Shown in pieces: positions 1 to 5,490 of a stretch of 5,490 bases of DNA. The notes below the pieces were generated by a model. The model did no database searches and had not been told where the DNA came from. It saw only the letters and a list, made by a program, of their open reading frames with translations. This DNA comes from Candidatus Dadabacteria bacterium UBA2774. Lineage in GTDB: Bacteria; Desulfobacterota_D; UBA1144; Nemesobacterales; UBA2774. Position numbers and translations under genes: made by a program. The number at the start of each line of letters is the position of its first letter. Position 1 is the first letter of the stretch. The stretch spans positions 1 to 5,490 of the forward strand of contig DEIM01000005.1 of the NCBI GenBank assembly GCA_002352485.1. Reading direction: 5' to 3'.

Positions 1-2163
1 ATGGGCGACTCTGTAGACAACATACCGGGTGTAAAGGGTATTGGTGAAAAGACAGCTGTTAGTCTAATAAGCTCCTTCGGTTCATTTGATGAGCTCTTAA
101 AGCACCTGGATGAGCTGACTCCTCGTCAGAAGAGCCTAATAGAAGAGCATCTCGACATGGCTCATCTCAGTAAAGAGCTCGTAACTATTAAGACAGACGT
201 CGATATTGAAACCGGTCTGGATAGCTTCAAGTACAAAGGAGTAGACGATAACAAACTAAGGCGATTATTTCTGGAGCTTGAGTTTAAAAACCTTCTTCGC
301 GAGCTTGGTGATAGTGATGACGCAGAGCTCGAGAACGAACAATCGACTTCCGTCCCATACGACAACTACCAGCTTATTTTAACCAAATCGGATCTTGAAA
401 ATGTATTATCGAAAATCAAAAAAGAGGGCGTGTTATCAATTGACCTCGAAACCACCTCCCCCGAGCCTATGCTTGCTCACATTGTCGGGTTTGTATTATC
501 GCCCGCTCCGCATGAGGCATACTACGTTCCTGTGGCGCACCGCGCGCTTAAAGACGCTTCGACAAAGCAGCTCGATCTCCCATATGTAATAAGCGCTCTA
601 AAGCCCCTGCTAGAGGATAAGAAAATAAAGAAAATAGGGCAGAACCTAAAGTATGAAATCGTAGTGCTTGAGCGAAACGGAGTCATGCTAAAGGGAATGT
701 CGTTCGATACTATGATAGCCGCCCACATGATAGATTCTTCAAGACTGAGCTACAGCCTTGACGAGCTCTCCAAGGTTTATCTGGAGCACAGAATGATAAG
801 CTACAAGGACGTAACCGGAACAGGCAAGTCCAAAATAGGATTTGACGAGGTCGAGCTTGAGGTGGCCAGGGACTACGCATGCGAAGACTCGGACGTGGCG
901 TTTATACTCAGCCGGCTACTTGCCCCCAAACTTGAAGAATGCGGATTGACCGAAGTATTCACCAATACCGAGCTCAGGTTTATCCAGGTGCTCGCTCGTA
1001 TCGAGATGAACGGCGTCAGGATAGATGCCGATAAGCTCGGAGAGCTGTCAAAAGAGTTTAGTCAAGCGCTTAAAGAGATTGAAAAGGATATATACTCTGA
1101 AGTTGGACAAGAGTTTAATCTAAACTCCCCACTACAACTTAGAGAAGTGTTGTTCGAAAAACTCGACTTGCCTAAAAAGAAGCTCACAAAAACAGGAGAG
1201 CCTTCTACTGACGTAGAAGTCCTCACGGATTTGAGCAAATTCCATCCGATCCCCGAAAAAGTCCTTGAGCACAGGACCCTGGCAAAGCTCAAATCTACCT
1301 ATGTAGATGCTCTACCAAAACTCATTAACCCCGATACCGGGAGAATACACACCTCTTTTAACCCTGTTGGCTCTTCCACGGGCAGGTTATCTTCGAGCGA
1401 CCCTAATCTCCAGAATATTCCCATCAAGACCGCTCAGGGCAGGCGTATACGCGAGGCCTTTATTCCCGAAGAAGGGTTTATTCTACTCTCTGCCGATTAC
1501 TCTCAAATAGAGCTCAGGCTCCTTGCGCACTTCTCGGGTGACGACAGCCTCACTGAGGCGTTTGTAAACGGGAGCGACATTCATAACCGCACAGCTGCAG
1601 AAATATTCGGAGTGTCTGAGGACTTGGTAACTCCCGATATGAGAAGACTGGCGAAGAATATCAATTTCGGCATCATATACGGCATCAGCGCTTTCGGTCT
1701 CGCAAAACAGCTGGGTACCTCGGTGTCTATAGCGAAGAGCTATATAGATGAATATTTCAAGCGGTACGGTAAGGTCCGGGAATACATAGATCAGTCGGTC
1801 GCCCTGGCTCAGAGCCGCGGTTATGCCGAGACCATTCTAGGGCGCAGGCGCTACATCCCCGAGCTTATCTCAGGCGACAGGAACAGGAGAGGGTTCGGCG
1901 AGCGGGCCGCGATGAACACGCCCATCCAAGGCTCAGCCGCCGATATCATCAACATCGCTATGATCAGGATTCACGATAAGCTGAAAGGTCTTGAGTCCAG
2001 AATGATTCTCCAGGTCCATGACGAGCTCCTCTTTGAGGTCAAAGAAAATGAAACGAAGGAGCTTTCTCAAATGGTAAAGAACGAAATGGAAGGGGCTTTT
2101 GATCTAAATGTCCCCATAAAAGTAGACATCGGTAAAGGCACTAACTGGGCAGAAGCCCACTAA
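1..2163 (+). CDS. polA: DNA polymerase I, 5'-truncated by the window edge
   Basis: DNA polymerase I carries out gap-filling DNA synthesis, proofreading and primer removal in the cytoplasm. Residues are numbered from base 1. Residues 2-19 (GDSVDNIPGVKGIGEKTA) are the helix-3-turn-helix of the 5'-nuclease domain, so about 180 N-terminal residues lie upstream and the ATG at base 1 is an internal Met, not the start. The 3'-5' exonuclease domain spans about 122-315, with Exo I D148/E150, Exo II around N215-E219 and Exo III Y292/D296. The Exo II residue that is Asp in E. coli (D424) is Glu219 here. The polymerase domain spans about 335-718, with TGRLSS (R462), motif A D499-YSQIE, motif B R548...K552...F556...Y560, and motif C QVHDE (D674). 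All polymerase catalytic residues are present. The frame is open to a TAA at 2161-2163. The next gene is convergent, 49 bases away, with no obvious terminator between them. Family assignment is certain; whether the truncation is only the window cut cannot be seen. Confidence 0.98.
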   Translation: MGDSVDNIPGVKGIGEKTAVSLISSFGSFDELLKHLDELTPRQKSLIEEHLDMAHLSKELVTIKTDVDIETGLDSFKYKGVDDNKLRRLFLELEFKNLLRELGDSDDAELENEQSTSVPYDNYQLILTKSDLENVLSKIKKEGVLSIDLETTSPEPMLAHIVGFVLSPAPHEAYYVPVAHRALKDASTKQLDLPYVISALKPLLEDKKIKKIGQNLKYEIVVLERNGVMLKGMSFDTMIAAHMIDSSRLSYSLDELSKVYLEHRMISYKDVTGTGKSKIGFDEVELEVARDYACEDSDVAFILSRLLAPKLEECGLTEVFTNTELRFIQVLARIEMNGVRIDADKLGELSKEFSQALKEIEKDIYSEVGQEFNLNSPLQLREVLFEKLDLPKKKLTKTGEPSTDVEVLTDLSKFHPIPEKVLEHRTLAKLKSTYVDALPKLINPDTGRIHTSFNPVGSSTGRLSSSDPNLQNIPIKTAQGRRIREAFIPEEGFILLSADYSQIELRLLAHFSGDDSLTEAFVNGSDIHNRTAAEIFGVSEDLVTPDMRRLAKNINFGIIYGISAFGLAKQLGTSVSIAKSYIDEYFKRYGKVREYIDQSVALAQSRGYAETILGRRRYIPELISGDRNRRGFGERAAMNTPIQGSAADIINIAMIRIHDKLKGLESRMILQVHDELLFEVKENETKELSQMVKNEMEGAFDLNVPIKVDIGKGTNWAEAH

Positions 2164-2212
2164 TACGTAGTTCTCAAAATCCTCATACCAAATCTAATTA
2201 ACAACTTTTTCC
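2164..2212. other. Convergent intergenic gap, polA / lipoprotein
   Basis: These 49 AT-rich bases separate the polA stop from the stop of the minus-strand lipoprotein gene. The run ttttt at 2206-2210 is not preceded by a convincing GC-rich hairpin. The only symmetry is the short palindrome ccttaagg (2211-2218), which overlaps the lipoprotein stop. I see no clear intrinsic terminator for either gene. Confidence 0.6.
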
Positions 2213-3085
2213 TTAAGGCACTACCAGTGTGCAGCCGTCAGGATCAACTGTCGAAGTACCGCTCTGGTTGATCGCGTTTTTTGCTCCCGATATCGTGCAC
2301 AGGTTCTGCGGGTCAATTAAAACGTTTGCCGCCCCAGAAGCCCGTATACCGTTCTCTTTGGTCGATGTGATAAATATATTATTATCTTCCGCGTTATTAG
2401 TCATAGCAAGAGTCACCGAGGTATTGTCCTTGGCTTTTATACCGTCTTTATTTGCTATCACGTTAATATCGAAAAGCGCTTCCAGGATAACAAGCCCGAA
2501 GCTATCAGCCGATATTCCCTCGCTGCAGTCGATTAGTGAAATACTCTCGGCGGTGATTTCTATCCTGCTTTCCCCGCTTGCCTGTATACACTTCCTGCTG
2601 TTACCGTCAATTCGGAATGTCGCCTCTGTCTCATTAAATATAAGCTCATCGAATCTCGACAAATTAAGTCGTTTTTGATCCACAGTCCAGCCCGTTATTG
2701 TCAAGGTCTGCATGACTGGATCTAATACAACATCCAGATCCACATCACTGCCCCTTGTTACGGTTATAAATCTCGATAGTGTGACAGTCGGAAGCTCAAA
2801 TTCAATCTTTATTGATGAGGCTTCATTATTCGGTTTGAATTTCAGTTTGAATTCTCCAGCAGCGTTAGTTGTATCCCTGTCTTTGCGGTTATTGTTCTCA
2901 AAGACAGTGACTCTGATATCGTCTACGGAACCGCCAACGACATCTTCAATAATGCCGTTAATAGTTACTTTCTTGCTGCCGCTGCCGCCTCCGCTCGAGC
3001 CACATCCGGTTATACCGTAAGATGCATACGATACTGCGAGGAGCAGTATTAATAGAAAATGTTTATATTGCAGGAATTTTTTCAT
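2213..3085 (-). CDS. Lipoprotein with regulatory-like beta-sandwich and beta-helix-like repeats
   Basis: Predicted envelope lipoprotein of 290 residues and unknown function. ATG at 3085 is chosen because GGAGG (3091-3095) ends 5 bases upstream; an adjacent GTG at 3088 would leave only 2. Residues 1-28 form a lipoprotein signal peptide: KK, a hydrophobic stretch F10-V18, then lipobox I25-T26-G27-C28, with C28 the lipidated residue. A Gly/Ser tether follows (29-37). Residues about 40-120 look like a carboxypeptidase-regulatory-like beta-sandwich (VTINGIIED..., then TTNAAGEFKLKF). From about 160 to the end come imperfect repeats with a turn of the type G-I-x-A at C166, G190, G215, G246 and A271, roughly 25 residues apart, resembling a right-handed beta-helix. 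Cysteines C166/C187 and C263/C285 could form two disulfides. Similar repeats occur in beta-helical carbohydrate-binding proteins of the Cthe_2159 type, but that link is a guess. The gene is probably its own transcription unit, behind the terminator at 3185-3223. Confidence 0.85.
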   Translation of the reverse strand: MKKFLQYKHFLLILLLAVSYASYGITGCGSSGGGSGSKKVTINGIIEDVVGGSVDDIRVTVFENNNRKDRDTTNAAGEFKLKFKPNNEASSIKIEFELPTVTLSRFITVTRGSDVDLDVVLDPVMQTLTITGWTVDQKRLNLSRFDELIFNETEATFRIDGNSRKCIQASGESRIEITAESISLIDCSEGISADSFGLVILEALFDINVIANKDGIKAKDNTSVTLAMTNNAEDNNIFITSTKENGIRASGAANVLIDPQNLCTISGAKNAINQSGTSTVDPDGCTLVVP

Positions 3086-3090
3086 CACGT

Positions 3091-3095
3091 CCTCC
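3091..3095 (-). promoter_or_regulatory. Ribosome-binding site deciding the lipoprotein start
   Basis: The minus strand reads GGAGG here, 5 bases before ATG (3085-3083) and only 2 before the in-frame GTG (3088-3086). The outer-membrane protein gene upstream shows the same GGAGG with a 5-base spacer, which supports the ATG. Confidence 0.8.
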
Positions 3096-3184
3096 GTCGA
3101 TTATTGATTACCGGTCGGTACCCAACAAGATGCTGTCACCAGCACTCTCTCGCGATATATATTAACTGACAATAATAAAATTTA
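3096..3184 (-). other. Leader/promoter region of the lipoprotein gene
   Basis: These 89 bases lie between the terminator stem and the lipoprotein ribosome-binding site and should hold the lipoprotein promoter if it is separately transcribed. The upstream part is AT-rich (minus strand TAATATATAT around 3161-3170), but no -35/-10 pair with good spacing stands out. A small inverted repeat (taccg/cggta, near 3110-3120) is too short to interpret. Confidence 0.35.
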
Positions 3185-3223
3185 ATATAGGCTACGGGTA
3201 AGCACATAACCCGTAGCCTATAT
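3185..3223 (-). terminator. Strong hairpin terminator downstream of the barrel gene
   Basis: Perfect 15-bp inverted repeat: the arm ATATAGGCTACGGGT (3185-3199) pairs with ACCCGTAGCCTATAT (3209-3223) around a 9-base loop. The stem begins 22 bases after the TAG stop of the barrel gene in its direction of transcription. On the minus strand it is followed by TAAATTTTATTATTG, a T-rich though interrupted tract. On the plus strand it is followed by gttctttctc, which is weaker. It therefore fits an intrinsic terminator for the minus-strand gene and separates it from the lipoprotein gene. Confidence 0.8.
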
Positions 3224-3245
3224 GTTCTTTCTCTAATACGACTGC

Positions 3246-4352
3246 CTAGTGAGCTTTAAAGGCGTACTGCCAGCCAAGCCACAGCACCCAGTCCGATTCA
3301 AGCTGCGGGCCGTTCAGGTCTTGGTACACCGGGAATCCGACCTCGACCGCAAGCCTCTGGCCTTGAATAAATCTCGGTCCCTCTGGCACAAAGAAGTTTA
3401 GCCCGAACAGCATATCCAGCCTGTCGCCGCCCCTTAGCTTGGGGTCCGCAGTGGGCACAACAGCCGGGTTAAGGGCAGGGTCTGCGCCGTCAATGTTCCC
3501 CCAGGAAGACCAATCGAGCCTGTAAGAGGTACTTACCCAGTTAAACCAGTCCCAGGCCCCCCAGGCCGTAGCGTCGAACTGGTCTCCGAGAGTATAGTCT
3601 CTATCGTTCTCCCCGAGCCTTATAACGCCCGATATCTGTGAGCCCCACGACACTGCCTTGTACTGGCCGAGGTATGTAATTGCGGGTAACAAGTCCCATG
3701 TTCCCGAGCCGAGCTGCATAGGGTAGGGGAGCTGCTGGTTCGGTCCGGCAGGGGTCCTGTCTTTTTTATCGATCGACCCCGTAGGGAAGCTCATCCCAGC
3801 TGTTATATGAAGCCTCTGGCTGTAATTGTCGAATACCTTTATCAAGCCCGCGAATTTTATATCACCGAGCCCTTCAGATTCCGTCTTAAATCGCGTCCCC
3901 ATACGAGTCAGGTGGTTCATCTCTTTTTTCACGTAAGGGAGCATCCCCATAAGCGTTATGTAATCAGTCGGTGCGTACATCAGACTGAACATATGCATCT
4001 GAGTCTGCATGTCTGTAGGCGTGACCATAAAGTCTTGGAGCACCCTCTGGTTACTCACCTTTTTTGTTCCAATACGGTTCCCGTCCATATCCATCAGCAT
4101 GTAGCGATATGTGAACATAAACTCCCCCGCACCGTGAGTGTGGTCACCCATTACCCCTATCGGTGAGTGTCCGTCAGGCCTACCTCCGTTCCATTTTTTG
4201 TCAAAGGTTTGAGTGCTCTGCCACTTGTCTGAAGATTCAGTGACCTGGCAGCATGACTGAGCGTTTGATATTGAGGGCAAACTCATCATAAAAAGAACTG
4301 TCAATACCGCAGATATCATGAATAACCCTTTAGGATTATTAAAATATTTCAT
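3246..4352 (-). CDS. Met/His-rich outer-membrane beta-barrel protein, putative metal-related transporter
   Basis: Predicted outer-membrane beta-barrel protein, 368 residues. The start is ATG at 4352: GGGAGG (4358-4363) lies 5 bases upstream and a signal peptide follows at once (hydrophobic L10-L25, cleavage likely after S29-N30-A31). The in-frame ATG at 4436 lacks a ribosome-binding site and would add 28 hydrophilic residues before the signal peptide. The mature chain opens with a Cys pair (C34-C35), then M68-G-D-H71-T-H73. Residues 68-152 hold 14 Met plus His, e.g. YRYMLMDMDGN (82-92) and QTQMHMF (116-122). The rest alternates polar and aromatic residues as in barrel strands, with LPTG-type turns (FPTGS near 210) and a Trp-rich C-terminus ending AFKAH. 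I recognise a family commonly annotated just as 'transporter' (related to the phenol meta-degradation barrel group, PF13557) and often seen near copper genes. The substrate is unproven; copper or another soft metal is inference from ligand content. Confidence 0.85.
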   Translation of the reverse strand: MKYFNNPKGLFMISAVLTVLFMMSLPSISNAQSCCQVTESSDKWQSTQTFDKKWNGGRPDGHSPIGVMGDHTHGAGEFMFTYRYMLMDMDGNRIGTKKVSNQRVLQDFMVTPTDMQTQMHMFSLMYAPTDYITLMGMLPYVKKEMNHLTRMGTRFKTESEGLGDIKFAGLIKVFDNYSQRLHITAGMSFPTGSIDKKDRTPAGPNQQLPYPMQLGSGTWDLLPAITYLGQYKAVSWGSQISGVIRLGENDRDYTLGDQFDATAWGAWDWFNWVSTSYRLDWSSWGNIDGADPALNPAVVPTADPKLRGGDRLDMLFGLNFFVPEGPRFIQGQRLAVEVGFPVYQDLNGPQLESDWVLWLGWQYAFKAH

Positions 4353-4357
4353 TATTT

Positions 4358-4363
4358 CCTCCC
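4358..4363 (-). promoter_or_regulatory. Ribosome-binding site of the barrel gene
   Basis: The minus strand reads GGGAGG, then AAATA, then ATG (4352-4350). This fixes the start at 4352 rather than 4436, whose upstream bases (ccttccctcata) contain no Shine-Dalgarno sequence. Confidence 0.85.
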
Positions 4364-4489
4364 AATACTTATTCTTTGCCTCTTTCTTCCCGCATGGCTC
4401 ATCAGTTGAATACGCAGAACGTTCTCCCGCAACCATTATGAGGGAAGGAGCCTGCTATTCTCCTGGGGCATCAGGCGAAAGGGCGTAAT

Positions 4490-4518
4490 CCTCGATTCAC
4501 AAAATATTCGAGGTTTTT
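4490..4518 (+). terminator. Terminator-like hairpin facing the plus strand
   Basis: CCTCGA (4490-4495) pairs with TCGAGG (4508-4513) around a 12-base loop and is followed directly by TTTTT (4514-4518) on the plus strand. The polarity is wrong for the minus-strand genes on both sides, because the minus-strand continuation (ATTACGCCC) has no T run. No plus-strand gene ends here, so it would end an antisense or small RNA, or be coincidental. The stem is only 6 bp. Confidence 0.35.
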
Positions 4519-4537
4519 ACAGATAGTAATGTTCTAC

Positions 4538-4927
4538 TTAAGTATTAAATGTGGGAGGAGACCTGATCGGAAGGTTTTTATATAAATTCTCAGAGTATAC
4601 GACTTCTATAAATACAGCGAAATAACTTGCATATTTATCCGGGCTCAATAAGGCAGTATGAGTTGTAAGGGCATATGAAGCCCTTGAATTACAGCAGCTA
4701 TAACAAAAACAATACTTCTCTGAGCCGTTTTCCTGTTCCTTACCTGTAAGAAGATACACTACAGAAGAAACATCGTGCTTGCTCTCGTGAGAGGGGCAGT
4801 GGAACACTGAGTACGATTTTGATTCAGCTCTGGGGGGGCTATATCGCTGCGAGGAGAATAATACGATATTTGCCGAAATAAGAACTATGAAGAAAAAAAG
4901 TGAAAATCTTCTTGCTTTAGTACCCAT
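4538..4927 (-). CDS. Small exported Cys/His-rich protein, unknown function
   Basis: A 129-residue hypothetical protein. The N-terminus is signal-peptide or anchor-like: K4, R6, R7, then a hydrophobic stretch F8-F24. A Pro-rich linker follows (SPPR, 30-33). Two ligand-rich clusters come next: H43-C44-P-S-H47-E-S-K-H51, and C73-F-C75-Y-S-C78-C79. The C-terminus ends in a basic, Pro-containing tail (RSPPTFNT). I do not recognise a named family. The layout (signal peptide, central Cys cluster, terminal R-x-P-P, about 120-130 residues) recalls small periplasmic proteins such as DUF2946 found with copper genes, but that is resemblance only. The start is the only in-frame ATG, and no strong Shine-Dalgarno sequence precedes it (GACAGTCAG before ATG). 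It lies 185 bases upstream of, and on the same strand as, the Met/His-rich barrel gene, and is divergent from argC. Metal binding is inferred from residue content alone. Confidence 0.65.
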   Translation of the reverse strand: MGTKARRFSLFFFIVLISANIVLFSSQRYSPPRAESKSYSVFHCPSHESKHDVSSVVYLLTGKEQENGSEKYCFCYSCCNSRASYALTTHTALLSPDKYASYFAVFIEVVYSENLYKNLPIRSPPTFNT

Positions 4928-4959
4928 CTGACTGTCTAATACACTAAACTTTATATATG

Positions 4960-4988
4960 ATTATATCTGGGATTTGGTCTTGAGTATA
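4960..4988 (-). promoter_or_regulatory. Candidate promoter for the Cys/His-rich gene
   Basis: The minus strand carries a perfect TATAAT (4965-4960), with a poor -35 match TATACT (4988-4983) 17 bases upstream. Transcription would begin near 4953, giving a leader of about 25 bases. The region is AT-rich, so a chance match is possible. It lies in the 66-base divergent gap shared with argC, so both genes' control signals must overlap there. Confidence 0.35.
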
Positions 4989-4993
4989 TAAAT

Positions 4994-5490
4994 ATGGCTA
5001 TAAAAGTTGGAATATTAGGGTCGACAGGATATACGGGCGCCGAGCTCCTTAGAATCCTGGTGAATCACCCGGGTGTCAATGTCTCATGGCTTACTTCCGA
5101 AAAATTCTCGGACGAGAATATCTCACGTGTATTTCCACATTTCGAAGGCTTTCTCGACATAGAATGTCTCAGTGTTTCGGAGCTTGCCGGTGCAGCAGAT
5201 GTAGACATTGTATTTTCGTGTCTCCCCCACGGCACATCCGCTCGTTTTGTGTCGAAGTTTTTGGGCGAAGGTTCAAGGGTAATTGATTTTAGTAGAGATT
5301 TTCGCTTCGGCGAAGCTTCAGTGTACAAGGCATTATTCAAGCAGGATCACAAATACGTGGATCAATTAAAAAATGCTGTTTACGGACTGCCGGAGCTAAA
5401 TAGAGATAAGATTCGAAATGCTCAGCTAGTGGCAAACCCGGGATGTTATGCTACTTCCGTTATATTAGGCTTATTGCCTTTGACGGAAAG
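4994..5490 (+). CDS. argC: N-acetyl-gamma-glutamyl-phosphate reductase, 3'-truncated by the window end
   Basis: ArgC catalyses the NADPH-dependent reduction of N-acetylglutamyl phosphate to N-acetylglutamate semialdehyde, the third step of arginine biosynthesis, in the cytoplasm. The first 165 residues of a protein usually near 345 are present; the frame stays open to the window end. The N-terminus MAIKVGILGSTGYTGAELL is the Rossmann dinucleotide-binding motif (G6-x-x-G9-x-x-G12, G15). SCLPHGTS (75-82) and IDFSRDFR (97-104, commonly DLSADFR in the family) are family motifs. VYGLPELNR is at 129-137. NPGCYATS (148-155) holds the active-site nucleophile C151, matching the E. coli catalytic Cys. 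The ATG at 4994 is chosen because the Rossmann strand starts immediately after it. The Shine-Dalgarno sequence is weak (only TTGAG about 9-13 bases upstream). It diverges from the minus-strand Cys/His-rich gene; further arg genes may follow beyond the window. Confidence 0.96.
   Translation, partial: MAIKVGILGSTGYTGAELLRILVNHPGVNVSWLTSEKFSDENISRVFPHFEGFLDIECLSVSELAGAADVDIVFSCLPHGTSARFVSKFLGEGSRVIDFSRDFRFGEASVYKALFKQDHKYVDQLKNAVYGLPELNRDKIRNAQLVANPGCYATSVILGLLPLTE

Larger units (their letters stand above)
4353..4537. other. Structured 185-base intergenic region between the two envelope genes
   Basis: This gap is long for an operon and contains several inverted repeats. AGGAG/CTCCT pair at 4446-4450 and 4460-4464. 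GCCTG/CAGGC pair at 4450-4454 and 4472-4476, which competes with the first hairpin. TCCC/GGGA pair at 4424-4427 and 4442-4445. CCTCGA/TCGAGG pair at 4490-4495 and 4508-4513. On the minus strand, GCC-bulge-TGCC can pair with GGCAGGC over roughly 4450-4476. AGAACGTTCT (4416-4425) and TACTTAAGTA (4535-4544, over the upstream gene's stop) are perfect 10-base palindromes. It could be a structured 5' leader of the barrel gene, an operator region, or a separate small RNA. I could not assign it to a known riboswitch class, and saw no convincing promoter on either strand. Confidence 0.5.

Noticed and set aside
1..3. ATG at base 1 as the true polA start
   Set aside because: It encodes the conserved Met of the internal MGDSxDN motif of the 5'-nuclease domain; about 180 residues normally precede it.
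2229..2678. Plus-strand 149-codon open frame opposite the lipoprotein gene
   Set aside because: It is an antisense shadow with no ribosome-binding site and no recognisable protein features. The minus-strand frame has a signal peptide, lipobox and Shine-Dalgarno sequence.
3086..3088. GTG start for the lipoprotein one codon upstream
   Set aside because: The Shine-Dalgarno core would be only 2 bases away; the ATG at 3085 has the normal 5-base spacer.
3807..4166. Plus-strand 119-codon His-rich open frame inside the barrel gene
   Set aside because: Its His content mirrors the antisense of the Met-rich barrel segment (CAT is the reverse complement of ATG). No independent start signals are seen.
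4353..4436. Longer N-terminus for the barrel protein starting at ATG 4436
   Set aside because: No ribosome-binding site precedes it, and it would place 28 hydrophilic residues before an evident signal peptide. ATG 4352 has GGGAGG at a 5-base spacing.
4395..4485. Plus-strand resemblance to cobalamin riboswitch core (CTCCCGCAAC...GAGGGAAGG) and to the glycine aptamer (GGAAGGAGC...TCAGGCGAAAGGGC)
   Set aside because: Both matches are partial. There is no B12 box (AGCCAGGAGACCTGCC type) and no proper P1 partner for a glycine aptamer. A plus-strand switch here would also have no downstream gene to control. An Rfam scan would settle it.
4450..4500. Minus-strand resemblance to a thiamine pyrophosphate riboswitch (GAGGATTACGCCC...CCTGATG)
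   Set aside because: The 5' GGGGTGC-type arm and the closing GCG-AGGGA segment are missing, and the neighbouring genes have no thiamine link.
5065..5340. Minus-strand 91-codon open frame overlapping argC
   Set aside because: argC is unambiguous over the same bases, with its Rossmann and NPGCYAT motifs in frame.

Overview
This is ordinary chromosomal sequence from a Gram-negative, double-membraned bacterium. Evidence for the double membrane is a lipoprotein signal peptide with a lipobox and a signal-peptide-bearing outer-membrane beta-barrel protein. Moderate GC, strong GGAGG ribosome-binding sites and a serine/glycine-rich lipoprotein tether would fit a deltaproteobacterial-grade lineage (Desulfobacterota, Dadabacteria, Nitrospirota and the like). 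The sequence alone does not fix the taxon. No mobile element, CRISPR array, tRNA or rRNA gene was seen.

Layout, left to right. (1) Positions 1-2163, plus strand: the last 720 codons of DNA polymerase I (polA), starting inside the 5'-nuclease domain. (2) 2213-3085, minus strand, convergent with polA: a 290-residue lipoprotein with a carboxypeptidase-regulatory-like beta-sandwich followed by about five beta-helix-like repeats. (3) 3185-3223: a perfect 15-bp inverted repeat, the likely terminator of the next gene. (4) 3246-4352, minus strand: a 368-residue Met/His-rich outer-membrane beta-barrel protein. (5) 4353-4537: a 185-base intergenic stretch with several hairpins, including a terminator-like hairpin facing the plus strand where no plus-strand gene exists. 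(6) 4538-4927, minus strand: a 129-residue exported Cys/His-rich protein. (7) 4928-4993: a short AT-rich divergent promoter region. (8) 4994-5490, plus strand: the first 165 codons of argC (arginine biosynthesis), cut by the window end.

polA and argC are housekeeping genes. Between them is a minus-strand block of three envelope genes. The Cys/His-rich small protein lies directly upstream of the Met/His-rich barrel and may be co-transcribed with it. I infer, without proof, that these two form a metal-handling (copper-type) envelope pair. The lipoprotein lies beyond a strong terminator and is probably a separate unit. No clear new system is evident. The items most worth a second look are the metal-ligand-rich pair, the unexplained structured 4353-4537 region, the Asp-to-Glu change at a proofreading metal ligand of PolA, and the repeat-built lipoprotein.
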